A DNA stretch of 64,000 nucleotides from Polaromonas sp. (GTDB lineage: Bacteria > Pseudomonadota > Gammaproteobacteria > Burkholderiales > Burkholderiaceae_C). Under the pieces are notes generated by a model. It made no database searches. It was not told the origin of the DNA and saw only the letters and a program-made list of their open reading frames with translations. This document shows positions 27,100 through 35,263 of this stretch, piece by piece. The DNA is taken from contig NZ_JACPOF010000020.1 of assembly GCF_016185115.1 (NCBI RefSeq), positions 434,001 through 498,000 of the forward strand, read 5' to 3'. Both the position numbers and the translations under genes were made by a program. Each line of letters begins with the position of its first letter. Within the stretch, counting starts at the first letter, position 1.

Positions 27100-28260
27100 C
27101 TAACCAGCGACAACCTCAGCCACCCGCTCCATCACCCCAATCCGGTCCAGCGCCCCAGCCAGGTTGGCCACTGTCTTGTCGACGTTGTGCCACTTCTCCA
27201 GCCCGAACAGCCCCACGCGGAAGGTCTTGAAGTCGGCGCCTTCGTCGCACTGCAGCGGCACACCGGCTGCGGTCTGCAAACCCTGATCAAGAAACTTCTT
27301 GCCTGACTGGATGTCGGGGTCTGTGGTGTAGCTGACCACGACGCCGGGGGCCTTGAAGCCTTCTGCTGCGACGCTGGGCAGGCCTCTTGATTCGAACAGT
27401 TTGCGGACCTTGCTGCCCAATGCTTCCTGCTCGGCTTTTACTTTTGCAAAACCGTAGGCCTGGGTTTCTTTCATGGCGGCGCGCAGGCGTGTGAGGGCGT
27501 CTGTGGGCAGCGTCGCGTGATAAGCGTGACCGCCTTTTTCGTACGTTTCCATGATCTGCAGCCACTTCTTCAAATCACATGCAAAGCTGGAGCTGGTGGT
27601 GCCGTCGATGGCGGTGCGGGCTCGCTCGCTGAGCATGACCATGGCGCAGCAGGGTGAGCTGCTCCAGCCTTTTTGCGGGGCCGAGATGAGCACGTCAACG
27701 CCAACCGCTTTCATATCGACCCACATGGCGCCAGAGGCGATGCAGTCGAGCACGAACAAACCACCTGCGGCATGCACGGCATCGGCCACGGCCTTCATAT
27801 AGCTGTCAGGCAGGATCATGCCGGAGGCGGTTTCAACGTGCGGGGCAAAGACCAGGGCGGGCTTTTCTTTGGCAATCGTTGCGACGACTTCATCAATCGG
27901 TGCGGGTGCCCAGGGGGCCTGTGCGCCCTTGCTGGTCTGGCGGGCTTTCATGACGGTGGACGACGCGGGGATGTTGCCCATGTCAAAGATCTGCGTCCAG
28001 CGGTAGCTGAACCAGCCGTTGCGGATCACCATGACGTGCTTATCGGCGGCGAACTGGCGGGCGACGGCTTCCATGCCGTAGGTGCCGCTTCCGGGCACCA
28101 GCACGGCCGAGTGGGCGCCGTACACCTCTTTCAGGATGCTGGAGATATCAGTCATCACACCCTGGAAGTTTTTCGACATGTGGTTGAGCGCGCGGTCGGT
28201 GTACACCACCGAAAACTCAAGCAGGCCGTCAGGGTCAACGTTGGGAAGAAGTCCGGGCAT
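27100..28260 (-). CDS. Class V aminotransferase, serine/alanine-glyoxylate type
   Basis: 386-residue PLP enzyme of fold type I. The glycine-rich cofactor segment is PGSGTYGMEAVARQF, the PLP-contacting Asp lies in LFVLDCIASGAMWVD, and the Schiff-base Lys is in LISAPQKGWSSSPCC. This matches the serine-pyruvate/alanine-glyoxylate aminotransferase branch rather than cysteine desulfurases, since the cysteine loop of desulfurases is absent. Expected role: glyoxylate or hydroxypyruvate transamination. The ATG at 28260 (MPGLLPNVDPDG) is preferred over an earlier in-frame start. Confidence 0.9.
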   Translation of the reverse strand: MPGLLPNVDPDGLLEFSVVYTDRALNHMSKNFQGVMTDISSILKEVYGAHSAVLVPGSGTYGMEAVARQFAADKHVMVIRNGWFSYRWTQIFDMGNIPASSTVMKARQTSKGAQAPWAPAPIDEVVATIAKEKPALVFAPHVETASGMILPDSYMKAVADAVHAAGGLFVLDCIASGAMWVDMKAVGVDVLISAPQKGWSSSPCCAMVMLSERARTAIDGTTSSSFACDLKKWLQIMETYEKGGHAYHATLPTDALTRLRAAMKETQAYGFAKVKAEQEALGSKVRKLFESRGLPSVAAEGFKAPGVVVSYTTDPDIQSGKKFLDQGLQTAAGVPLQCDEGADFKTFRVGLFGLEKWHNVDKTVANLAGALDRIGVMERVAEVVAG

Positions 28261-28460
28261 GTGTGTCTCGCAGTCTTTATAAAAGTCGGGCTGGCAGCTT
28301 AGCATGGTGAGCGATTTTGGGGGTGCCCTTTGCCGGGCCGGGGTTTTATTGCCCGGGCTCTGCGGCTATCCTGCAGAATGACCCGACCGCGAGCCAAAAA
28401 ATACACCAACAGGCTTGACCCCTTCACACCAACCGAGGCGCAGCCCGACTGCGACAGCCC

Positions 28461-29234
28461 ATGGATTTTTTACTCGACCCGAATGTCTGGATAGCGTTTG
28501 CGATGTTGACCGCGCTCGAAATCGTGCTGGGTATAGACAACATCATCTTTATCTCCATCCTGGTGGGGCGGCTGCCGCCCGAGCGGCGCGACAAGGCGCG
28601 ACGGCTGGGCCTGGGCTTTGCCATGGTGTCGCGCCTGTTGCTGCTGTTCTCGCTGAGCTGGGTGATGGGCCTGACGGCAGACCTTTTTACGGTGGCGCGC
28701 CAGGGCATCAGCGGGCGTGACCTGGTGCTGCTGCTGGGCGGCCTCTTTCTTTTGTACAAGGCTTCGCATGAGATCTTTGTGGAGGTGGAAGCTCGCGAGC
28801 AGGCCGGCCCGCCCGTGAGCGACCAGGCACAGCTGAAGGCGGCGGGCAACAAATTGTTCTGGGGAATCATCGGCCAGATCGCCATCATCGACATCGTGTT
28901 TTCACTCGACTCGGTCATTACCGCGGTCGGCATGGTGGACGAGATCTGGGTGATGGTGGCAGCGGTCATCACCTCTGTGGGCGTGATGCTGGTGGCGGCC
29001 AAACCGATTGGTGATTTTGTGGACGCCCACCCGTCCGTCAAGGTGCTGGCGCTGGCCTTTCTGGTGATGGTGGGCATGGCGCTGACGGCCGAGGCCTTTG
29101 ACCAGCATGTGCCCAAGGGCTACATCTATGCAGCCATGGCTTTCTCGCTCGGTGTTGAAGCGCTGAATATCCGTGCGCGGAGCAAGCGCGCCAGGCTGGC
29201 AGCCGAAGCTGCCGCAGACAGACCCGCAAGCTGA
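28461..29234 (+). CDS. TerC/YgdQ-family integral membrane protein
   Basis: 257 residues with about seven membrane helices. The family's acidic membrane motifs are ALEIVLGIDNIIFISIL in helix 1 and IDIVFSLDSVITAVGM mid-protein, the conserved Asp residues thought to bind metal. The C-terminus is basic and cytoplasmic. TerC-like proteins are linked to manganese export or to metalation of exported proteins. No CBS or CorC domain follows, unlike some YgdQ relatives. It is convergent with the MFS gene. Confidence 0.92.
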   Translation: MDFLLDPNVWIAFAMLTALEIVLGIDNIIFISILVGRLPPERRDKARRLGLGFAMVSRLLLLFSLSWVMGLTADLFTVARQGISGRDLVLLLGGLFLLYKASHEIFVEVEAREQAGPPVSDQAQLKAAGNKLFWGIIGQIAIIDIVFSLDSVITAVGMVDEIWVMVAAVITSVGVMLVAAKPIGDFVDAHPSVKVLALAFLVMVGMALTAEAFDQHVPKGYIYAAMAFSLGVEALNIRARSKRARLAAEAAADRPAS

Positions 29235-29237
29235 TGG

Positions 29238-30683
29238 TCAGTGGGCCGGCTGCGGCTGACCGCTGACGGCGGCGTTGCGCATGAAGTAAGCGCCCAGGGC
29301 AGCCGCCGTCAGCGCAAACAGTGCGCCGACGGCAAACGCGATCTGGTAACCGCCGTTCAGCGCCACGGCAGGCGACGCACCTGCGGCCTGCAGCGCGGCA
29401 GACTTGCCCGCCGCCAGGCTGGCCAGCACGGCCAGGCCCAGCGAGCCGCCCATCATGAAAGCCGTGTTGACCACGCCCGATGCAAGGCCCGAGTCCTCAG
29501 GTTTCACATCACTCATGGCGGCCAGCAGCATGGGGTTGAAGGCGATGCCTGCGCCCACACCCAGCAACAACATGCCGGGCAGCACATGCAGCACAAAACT
29601 GCCGCCCACGGGCGCGCGCGCAAACAGCGTCAGCCCTGCGGCCGCAATGGCCAGGCCCACAGCCAGCGGGCCGCGGAAGCCCCAGCGCATGACGATCTTT
29701 GCCGAGACGCCCAGCGACATCGCCGCCATGATGAGGTTGGCGGGCAGGAAGGCGAGGCCGACCTGCAGCGGCGTGAACTCAAGCACCAGTTGCATGTAGA
29801 GCGCCGAGATAAAGAACCAGGCAAACATGGCAGCCGCCCACAGCACGCCGGCCACATTGGCGGTGGCGACATTGCGCAGCCTGAACAGGCCGAGCGGCAT
29901 CAGCGGCGAGGAGACGCGAGACTCTATGAAGATGAACACGGCCAGCAGCACGATGGCCGCACCCATCAGGCCCAGCGTCTGCGCGGAGCCCCAACCGGCT
30001 TCGTTGCCATTGACCACCGCGTACACCGCCAGCATGAGCGCGCCGGTGACAGTGACGGCGCCGCCCACGTCCAGCTTGTGCCCGGTCTGGCCGCTGCCTG
30101 CCGGGATCAGCGCCATGCACAGCGCAAACACACCCACGCCTATCGGCAGATTGACCAGAAAGATCCAGTGCCAGTTGAGCTGGCTGGTGAGCAGGCCGCC
30201 CAGCAACACGCCTATGCTGCCGCCGCCGGCGCAGACAAAACCGTAGACGCCCATGGCTTTGGCGCGGGCGGCGGGCTCGGTGAACAGGTTCATGATGAGC
30301 GACAGCGACACGGCCGACACCACCGCGCCGCCCAGGCCCTGCACGGCACGCGCGACGATGAGCATGGCCTGCGACTGCGCCATGCCGCAGGCCAGCGAGG
30401 CAATGGTGAAGAGCACGATGCCGGCGAGGAAAAGCCTGCGGTGGCCGTACAAATCACCCAGCCTGCCGCCCAGCAGCAGAAAGCCGCCGAAGGTCAGCAT
30501 GTAGGCATTGACGACCCAGACCAGCGAGGTTTCAGAAAAGCCGAGATCGGTGCGTATGGACGGCAGCGCGACGTTGACGATGGTGGTGTCGAGCACGATC
30601 ATCAGCACGCCCAGGCACAGCACCATCAGCGCCCACCAGCGTTTGCGGCTGTCGGGTGCGGTGGTTGTGGGGGTGGCGTTCAT
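29238..30683 (-). CDS. DHA2-family MFS drug-resistance transporter (EmrB/QacA type)
   Basis: 481 residues with 14 predicted helices. Helix 1 reads VLCLGVLMIVLDTTIVNVALP, with the DHA2 motif LDxTIVNVALP. Motif A is GGRLGDLYGHRRLF, and motif C is near GGGSIGVLLGGLL in helix 5. Expected role: proton-driven export of hydrophobic or cationic compounds. No membrane-fusion partner is adjacent, so it probably acts alone in the inner membrane. Its ATG overlaps the stop of the YciI-family gene, implying translational coupling. Confidence 0.93.
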   Translation of the reverse strand: MNATPTTTAPDSRKRWWALMVLCLGVLMIVLDTTIVNVALPSIRTDLGFSETSLVWVVNAYMLTFGGFLLLGGRLGDLYGHRRLFLAGIVLFTIASLACGMAQSQAMLIVARAVQGLGGAVVSAVSLSLIMNLFTEPAARAKAMGVYGFVCAGGGSIGVLLGGLLTSQLNWHWIFLVNLPIGVGVFALCMALIPAGSGQTGHKLDVGGAVTVTGALMLAVYAVVNGNEAGWGSAQTLGLMGAAIVLLAVFIFIESRVSSPLMPLGLFRLRNVATANVAGVLWAAAMFAWFFISALYMQLVLEFTPLQVGLAFLPANLIMAAMSLGVSAKIVMRWGFRGPLAVGLAIAAAGLTLFARAPVGGSFVLHVLPGMLLLGVGAGIAFNPMLLAAMSDVKPEDSGLASGVVNTAFMMGGSLGLAVLASLAAGKSAALQAAGASPAVALNGGYQIAFAVGALFALTAAALGAYFMRNAAVSGQPQPAH

Positions 30684-31084
30684 GCCTTCGTCTCCTGCCC
30701 CGCATCCTTTTCAAAATACTGCTCAAAGAAACCGACAGGGTGCATCTCTATGCGCCAGCCGGCCTGCTCGCCCAGCGTGGCGGCAGGATGCAGTGATGCC
30801 AGGCGGATGGCCTCTTCACGACTGGCCGCCTCGATCATGAAAAAGCCGCCGACCAGCTCTTTCGTCTCTACAAAAGGGCCGTCGGTCACCTGCGTCCTGC
30901 CGCCGCGCGGCTCCAGGCGAATGACGTCCTTGTCGCTACCCAAAGAGGCACTGAGCCGCAACTGGCCGGTGGCCTTGAGCTCGGCATCCCTGGCGGGGCA
31001 CTGGCTGACCAGCGCCTGCCGGTCGGCGGGCGACATGGCCGCCATGTCTGCGGGGCGGTAGTTGGCGAGGCAAAGGTATTTCAC
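30680..31084 (-). CDS. YciI-family (DGPF domain) protein
   Basis: 134 residues in the YCII/DGPF family, with the signature TDGPFVETKELVGGFFMIEAA. The GTG at 31084 (protein V/MKYLCLANYRP) preceded by AAAGGAC is used. The longer frame to 31225 runs into a dispersed hairpin repeat and is not homologous. Members are small ferredoxin-like-fold proteins, often near sigma-70 ECF factors, of unknown function. Here the gene overlaps the efflux pump by 4 bases. Confidence 0.88.
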   Translation of the reverse strand: MKYLCLANYRPADMAAMSPADRQALVSQCPARDAELKATGQLRLSASLGSDKDVIRLEPRGGRTQVTDGPFVETKELVGGFFMIEAASREEAIRLASLHPAATLGEQAGWRIEMHPVGFFEQYFEKDAGQETKA

Positions 31085-31182
31085 ACTGCTGTCCTTTCGT
31101 TTTGGGCTGATACCTGTACGACGAACGGTCGGGGCCGGAATCGACATGATCAGGAATTTTAGGTTTGGGCAAGGAGTGGAGA

Positions 31183-31248
31183 TGGATTGCGGATCGAGTC
31201 CGCAATGACAAGCGCCGGCTGTCATCCCGGGCTTGACCCGGGATCCAT
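31183..31248. repeat. Two inverted copies of the GTCAT..ATCCAT hairpin repeat
   Basis: 31183-31210 reads TGGATTGCGGATCGAGTCC...GACA (reverse orientation). 31221-31248 reads GTCATCCCGGGCTTGACCC...TCCAT (forward). It is the same element as at 22.6 kb. Confidence 0.88.
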
Positions 31249-31275
31249 GACCCCGTGCCCGAATGCCCTGCCGTT

Positions 31276-31560
31276 TCAGAGCAGCGACTCATACAAATCA
31301 TCCCACCCGGGATTGTTCTCCTCGATCAGCGCAATCTTCCATTCGCGCTTCCAGTTTTTGATCTGTTTTTCCCGGTCGATCGCGGCTTCGATGGAAGATG
31401 TCGACTCAAACCAGACCAGGCTCTGGACTGCATAGCGACTGGTAAAGCCCTCCGTCAAGCCGTTTTTGTGCTCGTACACGCGGCGCACCAGATTGCTGGT
31501 GACGCCGACATAGAGGGTGCCGTTCTTGCCACTGGCGAGGAGGTAGACGAAATAGTCCAT
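31276..31560 (-). CDS. GIY-YIG nuclease-family protein
   Basis: 94-residue stand-alone GIY-YIG domain. It starts YFVYLLASGKNGTLYVGVTS, in which the YVYLL and LYVG strands correspond to the GIY and YIG motifs. It has the catalytic Arg in NLVRRVYEHKNG and the conserved Glu-containing EKQIKNWKREWK helix. It belongs to the short UhpC/YhbQ-like group; DNA structure-specific nuclease activity is possible but unproven. It is sandwiched between two clusters of hairpin repeats. Confidence 0.92.
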   Translation of the reverse strand: MDYFVYLLASGKNGTLYVGVTSNLVRRVYEHKNGLTEGFTSRYAVQSLVWFESTSSIEAAIDREKQIKNWKREWKIALIEENNPGWDDLYESLL

Positions 31561-31601
31561 GAAGTGGTGTCATTTTCGCGCTCACTGCGCTTCGTTGCCG
31601 A

Positions 31602-31739
31602 TGGATTGCGGATCAAGTCCGCAATGACAGACGAAGGCAAGAACCGAAATCGCGTCATCCCGGGCCTGACCCGGGATCCATGACTTCCCTCCCGTCCAGG
31701 AACGCAGGGGATGGATTGCGGGTCTAGCCCGCAATGACA
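31602..31739. repeat. Three copies of the GTCAT..ATCCAT hairpin repeat
   Basis: Copies at 31602-31629 (reverse, TGCGG stem), 31654-31681 (forward, CCCGGG stem) and 31712-31739 (reverse, TGCGGG/CCCGCA stem, loop TCTAG). The stem bases change in compensating pairs between copies while the flanks GTCAT and ATCCA stay fixed. Confidence 0.88.
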
Positions 31740-31746
31740 GGCAATG

Positions 31747-32418
31747 TCAGGCCAGCAGGCCGGTCAGTTCAGCCATGTCGGTAAAGATGGTCACCGCGCC
31801 GGCCTTGCGCAGGGCGCCCGGTGCGTCATGCCCTGCCTCCGCCGGGCTGTAGCCGAACACGGTGGCGCCGGCGGCCACGCCCGCTGCCACGCCGGTCACG
31901 GTGTCTTCAATCACGGCGCAGCGTCTGGCGTCTACACCCAGCGCCGCGGCGGCGGCCAGGTACACGTCGGGGAAGGGTTTGGAGCGGGGCATCTCGTGAC
32001 CGCTGAAGATGCGGCCCCTGAAGTACGGCATGAGGCCGCACTTGTCCATCTGCAGCTCGACCTTGAAACGGTCGGCGCCCGACGCGCAGGCGATGCGGCC
32101 ATTGAACAGCGCGTGGATGGCGGCGGACATCCCGACCGCGCCACGAATCGGCTTGACGCGCGACACCAGGCCCTCGTTGCGGCGCTCGCGAAAGCGCACC
32201 ATCCATTCTTCCGTCAGCGGTTTGCCGGTGTTGGCCTCGATCAGGCCAGCCTGGTCTTTCACAGCCTTGCCGATAAAGAGTGCCATGCACTCCTCCGGGG
32301 TCAGCGTCCAGCCGGACTCCTCCAGCATGTCGCGCAGGATGCCGTTGGTGATGGGTTCGCTGTCCACCAGCACGCCATCGCAGTCAAAGAGGACGGCATC
32401 GAACCTGGGCTTTATCAT
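31747..32418 (-). CDS. HAD-superfamily phosphatase (beta-phosphoglucomutase-like)
   Basis: 223 residues with motif I AVLFDCDGVLVDSEP (Asp nucleophile, second Asp acid/base), motif II Ser region CASGADRFK, motif III Lys in RSKPFPDVYL and motif IV VIEDTVTGVAAG. The helical cap (about residues 20-90) is of the C1 type seen in beta-phosphoglucomutase and phosphoglycolate phosphatase relatives. The substrate is unknown. The start lies a few bases downstream of a dispersed element and lacks a clear ribosome-binding site. Confidence 0.9.
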   Translation of the reverse strand: MIKPRFDAVLFDCDGVLVDSEPITNGILRDMLEESGWTLTPEECMALFIGKAVKDQAGLIEANTGKPLTEEWMVRFRERRNEGLVSRVKPIRGAVGMSAAIHALFNGRIACASGADRFKVELQMDKCGLMPYFRGRIFSGHEMPRSKPFPDVYLAAAAALGVDARRCAVIEDTVTGVAAGVAAGATVFGYSPAEAGHDAPGALRKAGAVTIFTDMAELTGLLA

Positions 32419-32423
32419 GGAAA

Positions 32424-32610
32424 TTGCTATATTTTCAGTAGCGGCTCACGCACGTATTCAAAGGGCTGCAGCCGATTTAATGTCTCAAAATGGCACTTTT
32501 TTGGCCTTTTTTGACCGTTTTGGAGCCATCCAAGGTATCAAAAACCCAAAATGTTAATACCCATATTAACATTTGACCACTTTTTAACGTATACGTTAAA
32601 TTTTGCTGTT
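32424..32610. repeat. Dispersed intergenic element with terminal palindromes, copy 1
   Basis: It starts TTGCTATATTTTCAGTAGC, then GGCTCACGCACGTATTCA, a GCCGATTTAATG segment, a T-rich middle, the inverted repeat TGTTAATA-CCCA-TATTAACA, and the perfect 18-base palindrome TTTAACGTATACGTTAAA (32583-32600). The palindrome contains the YchJ stop codon. A second copy in the same orientation is at 58033-58200. The element fills the gap between two minus-strand genes. Confidence 0.75.
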
Positions 32611-33030
32611 TTGGGGCAGTTCCAACTCGCCATCCAGATAGTACCAACGCCCCTGCTCGCGCACGAAGCGGCTGAGCTCGTGGATGCGCACGGCCCGCCC
32701 GTTGATGCGGTAGCGGGCGACGAATTCGACTGTGGCGTGGTCGGTGTCCTGAAGTTGGTGACCGCGCACTTCCAGCCCCAGCCACTGCGTGGAAACATCG
32801 GCCGCCACATCAGGCGGGCAGGTGCTGGCGTGCCAGCTGGCGCGCAGATAGTCGTCACGGCCCAGCACGAAGGCGCTGTAGCGTGAGCGCATCAGGCTTT
32901 CGGCATCAGGCGCCGGGGTGTTGGCGAAGTCATCAAGGTAGCGGCCGCAGCAGTTGCCATAGCCCAGCAGCTTTTTGGCGGCTGTACGGCCGCAGGGGCA
33001 CGGCGCTGACGCCTGAAGCTGGGTTGCCAC
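32596..33030 (-). CDS. YchJ-family SEC-C motif protein (UPF0225)
   Basis: 144 residues. The N-terminal SEC-C-like zinc motif is APCPCGRTAAKKLLGYGNCC, and the rest is the YchJ NTF2-like domain (LMRSRYSAFVLGRDDYLRASWH, ending with GRWYYLDGEL). YchJ proteins are of unknown function. The GTG at 33030 with AAGGG upstream is preferred; the longer frame overlaps the rhodanese gene. The stop codon lies inside a dispersed palindrome. Probably co-transcribed with the rhodanese gene (5-base gap). Confidence 0.88.
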   Translation of the reverse strand: MATQLQASAPCPCGRTAAKKLLGYGNCCGRYLDDFANTPAPDAESLMRSRYSAFVLGRDDYLRASWHASTCPPDVAADVSTQWLGLEVRGHQLQDTDHATVEFVARYRINGRAVRIHELSRFVREQGRWYYLDGELELPQNSKI

Positions 33031-33035
33031 GTTTG

Positions 33036-33449
33036 TCAGCCCTTTTTTGCCTTGCGCTCTTCCAGCGTCTCGGTCGGCGCGCCCTGCTTGACCCATTCGG
33101 CGTAACCGCCGTCGATGTGGGCGACATTGGTCATGCCCATGTCCTGCAGCGTTTTGGCAGCCAGTGCGCTGCGCCAGCCTGCTCCGCAGAACAGCACAAA
33201 CTCTTTGGACTCGTCGGCGAACAGGGCCTTGTGGTACGGCGAAGCCGGGTCAACCCAGAACTCGAGCATGCCGCGCGGCGCGTGGAAGGCGCCTGTCACC
33301 GTGCCGGCTGACAGTTCGCGGATGTCTCTTATGTCGACGATCTGGACATTGGGGTCGTTGAGTTTGGCTTTGGCTTCTTCGACGCTGTAGGTCTTGACCT
33401 GGGACATGGCTTCGGCTACGAGGGCTTGGTAACCTTTGGTGATTGGCAT
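33036..33449 (-). CDS. Rhodanese-like domain protein
   Basis: 137-residue single rhodanese domain, cytoplasmic. The substrate loop CGAGWRSA carries the active-site cysteine in EFVLFCGAGWRSALAA, and NVQIVDIRDIREL is the typical first strand and loop. It could transfer sulfur as a persulfide, but the acceptor is unknown. It precedes the YchJ gene in an apparent two-gene unit, and a long inverted repeat lies upstream. Confidence 0.92.
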   Translation of the reverse strand: MPITKGYQALVAEAMSQVKTYSVEEAKAKLNDPNVQIVDIRDIRELSAGTVTGAFHAPRGMLEFWVDPASPYHKALFADESKEFVLFCGAGWRSALAAKTLQDMGMTNVAHIDGGYAEWVKQGAPTETLEERKAKKG

Positions 33450-33510
33450 GGTTGTCTCCTTTTGTTTGTATTGTCTGCAATTCGGGAGGGTTGTCAGTGT
33501 TTGGTTGCCT

Positions 33511-34065
33511 TGCCCTTCACTACCAGGCCGGGTCTCGCCCCGGCGGGCGAGTTACTTTTCTTTGCTTCGCCAAAGAAACCTAACGAAAAGAAAGGCGACC
33601 CGCCGTCTGGGTCCCTTCACTTCGTTACGGGCAACCTGCGGTGCTCGATTACGTCGGCGGGAAAAACAACTCGCTTCGCTCAAACAAGTTTTTCCCCTTT
33701 ATGCCGTCTCCATCTCCGCTCCTCGGCCCAGCCTCAACGGGGTGGGGGAAATGAACTCGGGAGCGGATTCGGGGAGCCCCAAGCGCGTCGCGCTTGGGGC
33801 GAGTCTTTAGACTGCGTCCCCCAAACCCTTGGAGAGGAGCCGAGAAGGGCAGGACCAGACGGATCAGGGCTGAAACTTGTTTGAGGCGATAGCCGAGTTG
33901 TTTCAGACCCCGGCTGGACCGAGCATCGCAGGGTGCCCGTAGCGAAGCGTAGGGACGACGAACAGGGTCGCCTTTCTTTTGGGTACTTTTCTTTGGCGAA
34001 GCAAAGAAAAGTGCCTCGCCCGCCGGGGCGAGACCCGGCTTCTGCGTGAAGGGCACCAACACCAG
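33511..34065. repeat. Long imperfect inverted repeat (arms about 33511-33700 and 33885-34065)
   Basis: The left arm reads GCCGGGTCTCGCCCCGGCGG, then ACTTTTCTTTGCTTCGCCAA, GAAAGGCGACCC, CGTTACGGGCAACCTGCGGTGC and CTCAAACAAG. The right arm read on the minus strand repeats this order. The spacer holds GCCCCAAGCGCGTCGCGCTT (33776-33800, ending GGGGC), a strong hairpin. The open frames across both arms share the same peptide pattern because they come from the repeat. This fills the 668-base gap between the rhodanese and acyl-CoA dehydrogenase genes; I see no real gene in it. Confidence 0.85.
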
Positions 34066-34117
34066 CCAACGCGCGACTTCAGGCGGTGAAGGGCACAAAC
34101 CTCAACCCAACCAAATC

Positions 34118-35248
34118 CTAAGCCAGCCCTCGCTGAATAATGATCTTCTGCACATCAGAAGTCCCCTCATAAATCTGGCAAACCCGCACATCCCGGTAAA
34201 TGCGTTCCACCGGGAAGTCACTCACATACCCATACCCACCCAGCGTCTGGATGGCAGCGCTGCAAACCTTTTCAGCCATCTCGCTGGCAAAGAGTTTGGC
34301 CATCGCGGCTTCTTTCAAACACGGCAGACCAGCGTCGCGCAAGGCTGCGGCGTGCCAGATGAGCTGACGTGCGGCTTCAAGCTGCGTCGCGCAATCAGCC
34401 AGACGAAAGCCCACCGCCTGGTGGTTGAAGATCGCCGTGCCAAAGCTCTGGCGCTCTTTTGAATATGCCAGCGCAAAGTCGAATGCGCTGCGGGCCATGC
34501 CCAGGCTTTGCGCGGCAATGCCTATGCGGCCGCCTTCGAGTGCGCCCAAAGCGATCTTGTAGCCCTCGCCTTCGTTGCCGATCAGGTTCTCTGCCGGGAT
34601 GCGGCAGTTGTCAAAATTGATCTGTGCGGTGTCGCTCGAATGCTGGCCGAGTTTGTCTTCAAGCCTTGCGACGACATAACCCGGCGCGTCGGTCGGCACG
34701 ATGAAGGCGCTCATGCCCTTTTTGCCGGCGCCCTTGTCAGTCACCGCAATAACGATGGCGGCATGGCCATTTTTGCCGCTGGTGATGAATTGCTTCACGC
34801 CGTTGATCAGATACTCATCGCCGTCTTTCACCGCTGTGGTCTTGAGGCCGGACGCATCGCTGCCGACGTGCGGCTCGGTCAGGCAGAACACGCCCAGCAT
34901 CTGTCCCTGTGCCAGCGGCGTGAGCCAGTCCTTCTTCTGCTGTACATTCCCGTAGCGCATGAGGATGGCGTTGACGGGGCAGTTGGTGACGCTGATCGCC
35001 GTGCTGGTGCCGCCGTCGCCGGCGGCGATTTCTTCAAGCACCAGCGCGAGCGTGAGGTAATCAAGGTTGGCGCCGCCAAACTCTTCGGGCACACAGATGC
35101 CGTAAGCGCCGAGTTCTGCCAGGCCCTTGTGCACGTCTTTGGGAAAGTGATGCTCCTTGTCCCACTTCGCGGCGTTGGGCCAGAGCTGCTCCTGGGCAAA
35201 GGCTCGTACCGCGTCGCGGATCATTTCCTGGTCCTGGGTCAATATCAT
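34118..35248 (-). CDS. Acyl-CoA dehydrogenase, short/branched-chain type
   Basis: 376-residue flavoprotein with LTEPHVGSDASGLKT, the QTLGGYGYVSDFPVERIYRD signature and the catalytic glutamate in CQIYEGTSDVQK, the arrangement of short- and medium-chain dehydrogenases. This differs from the two other acyl-CoA dehydrogenases in the window, which lack Glu there. The exact acyl substrate (butyryl- or 2-methylbutyryl-CoA) cannot be fixed. It is the last gene of the LiuR-linked block, 15 bases after the SDR gene. Confidence 0.92.
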   Translation of the reverse strand: MILTQDQEMIRDAVRAFAQEQLWPNAAKWDKEHHFPKDVHKGLAELGAYGICVPEEFGGANLDYLTLALVLEEIAAGDGGTSTAISVTNCPVNAILMRYGNVQQKKDWLTPLAQGQMLGVFCLTEPHVGSDASGLKTTAVKDGDEYLINGVKQFITSGKNGHAAIVIAVTDKGAGKKGMSAFIVPTDAPGYVVARLEDKLGQHSSDTAQINFDNCRIPAENLIGNEGEGYKIALGALEGGRIGIAAQSLGMARSAFDFALAYSKERQSFGTAIFNHQAVGFRLADCATQLEAARQLIWHAAALRDAGLPCLKEAAMAKLFASEMAEKVCSAAIQTLGGYGYVSDFPVERIYRDVRVCQIYEGTSDVQKIIIQRGLA

Positions 35249-35263
35249 CAGAAACTCTCCGGT

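Noticed and set aside
28306..28460. Possible yybP-ykoY manganese riboswitch before the TerC gene
   Set aside because: The leader is GC-rich with some dyad symmetry but lacks the conserved GGGGAGUA and paired motif of that riboswitch.
29241..31061. 606-residue plus-strand open frame opposite the DHA2 transporter
   Set aside because: It is rich in Gln, His, Arg and Ala as expected of an antisense reading of membrane-protein codons; no domain and no start signal.
33426..34098. Open frames of 124-152 residues on both strands in the rhodanese/acyl-CoA dehydrogenase gap
   Set aside because: Their shared peptide pattern (KPGLAPAGE, LFFASPKK) comes from the long inverted repeat; frames on both strands look alike, so they are repeat products, not genes.
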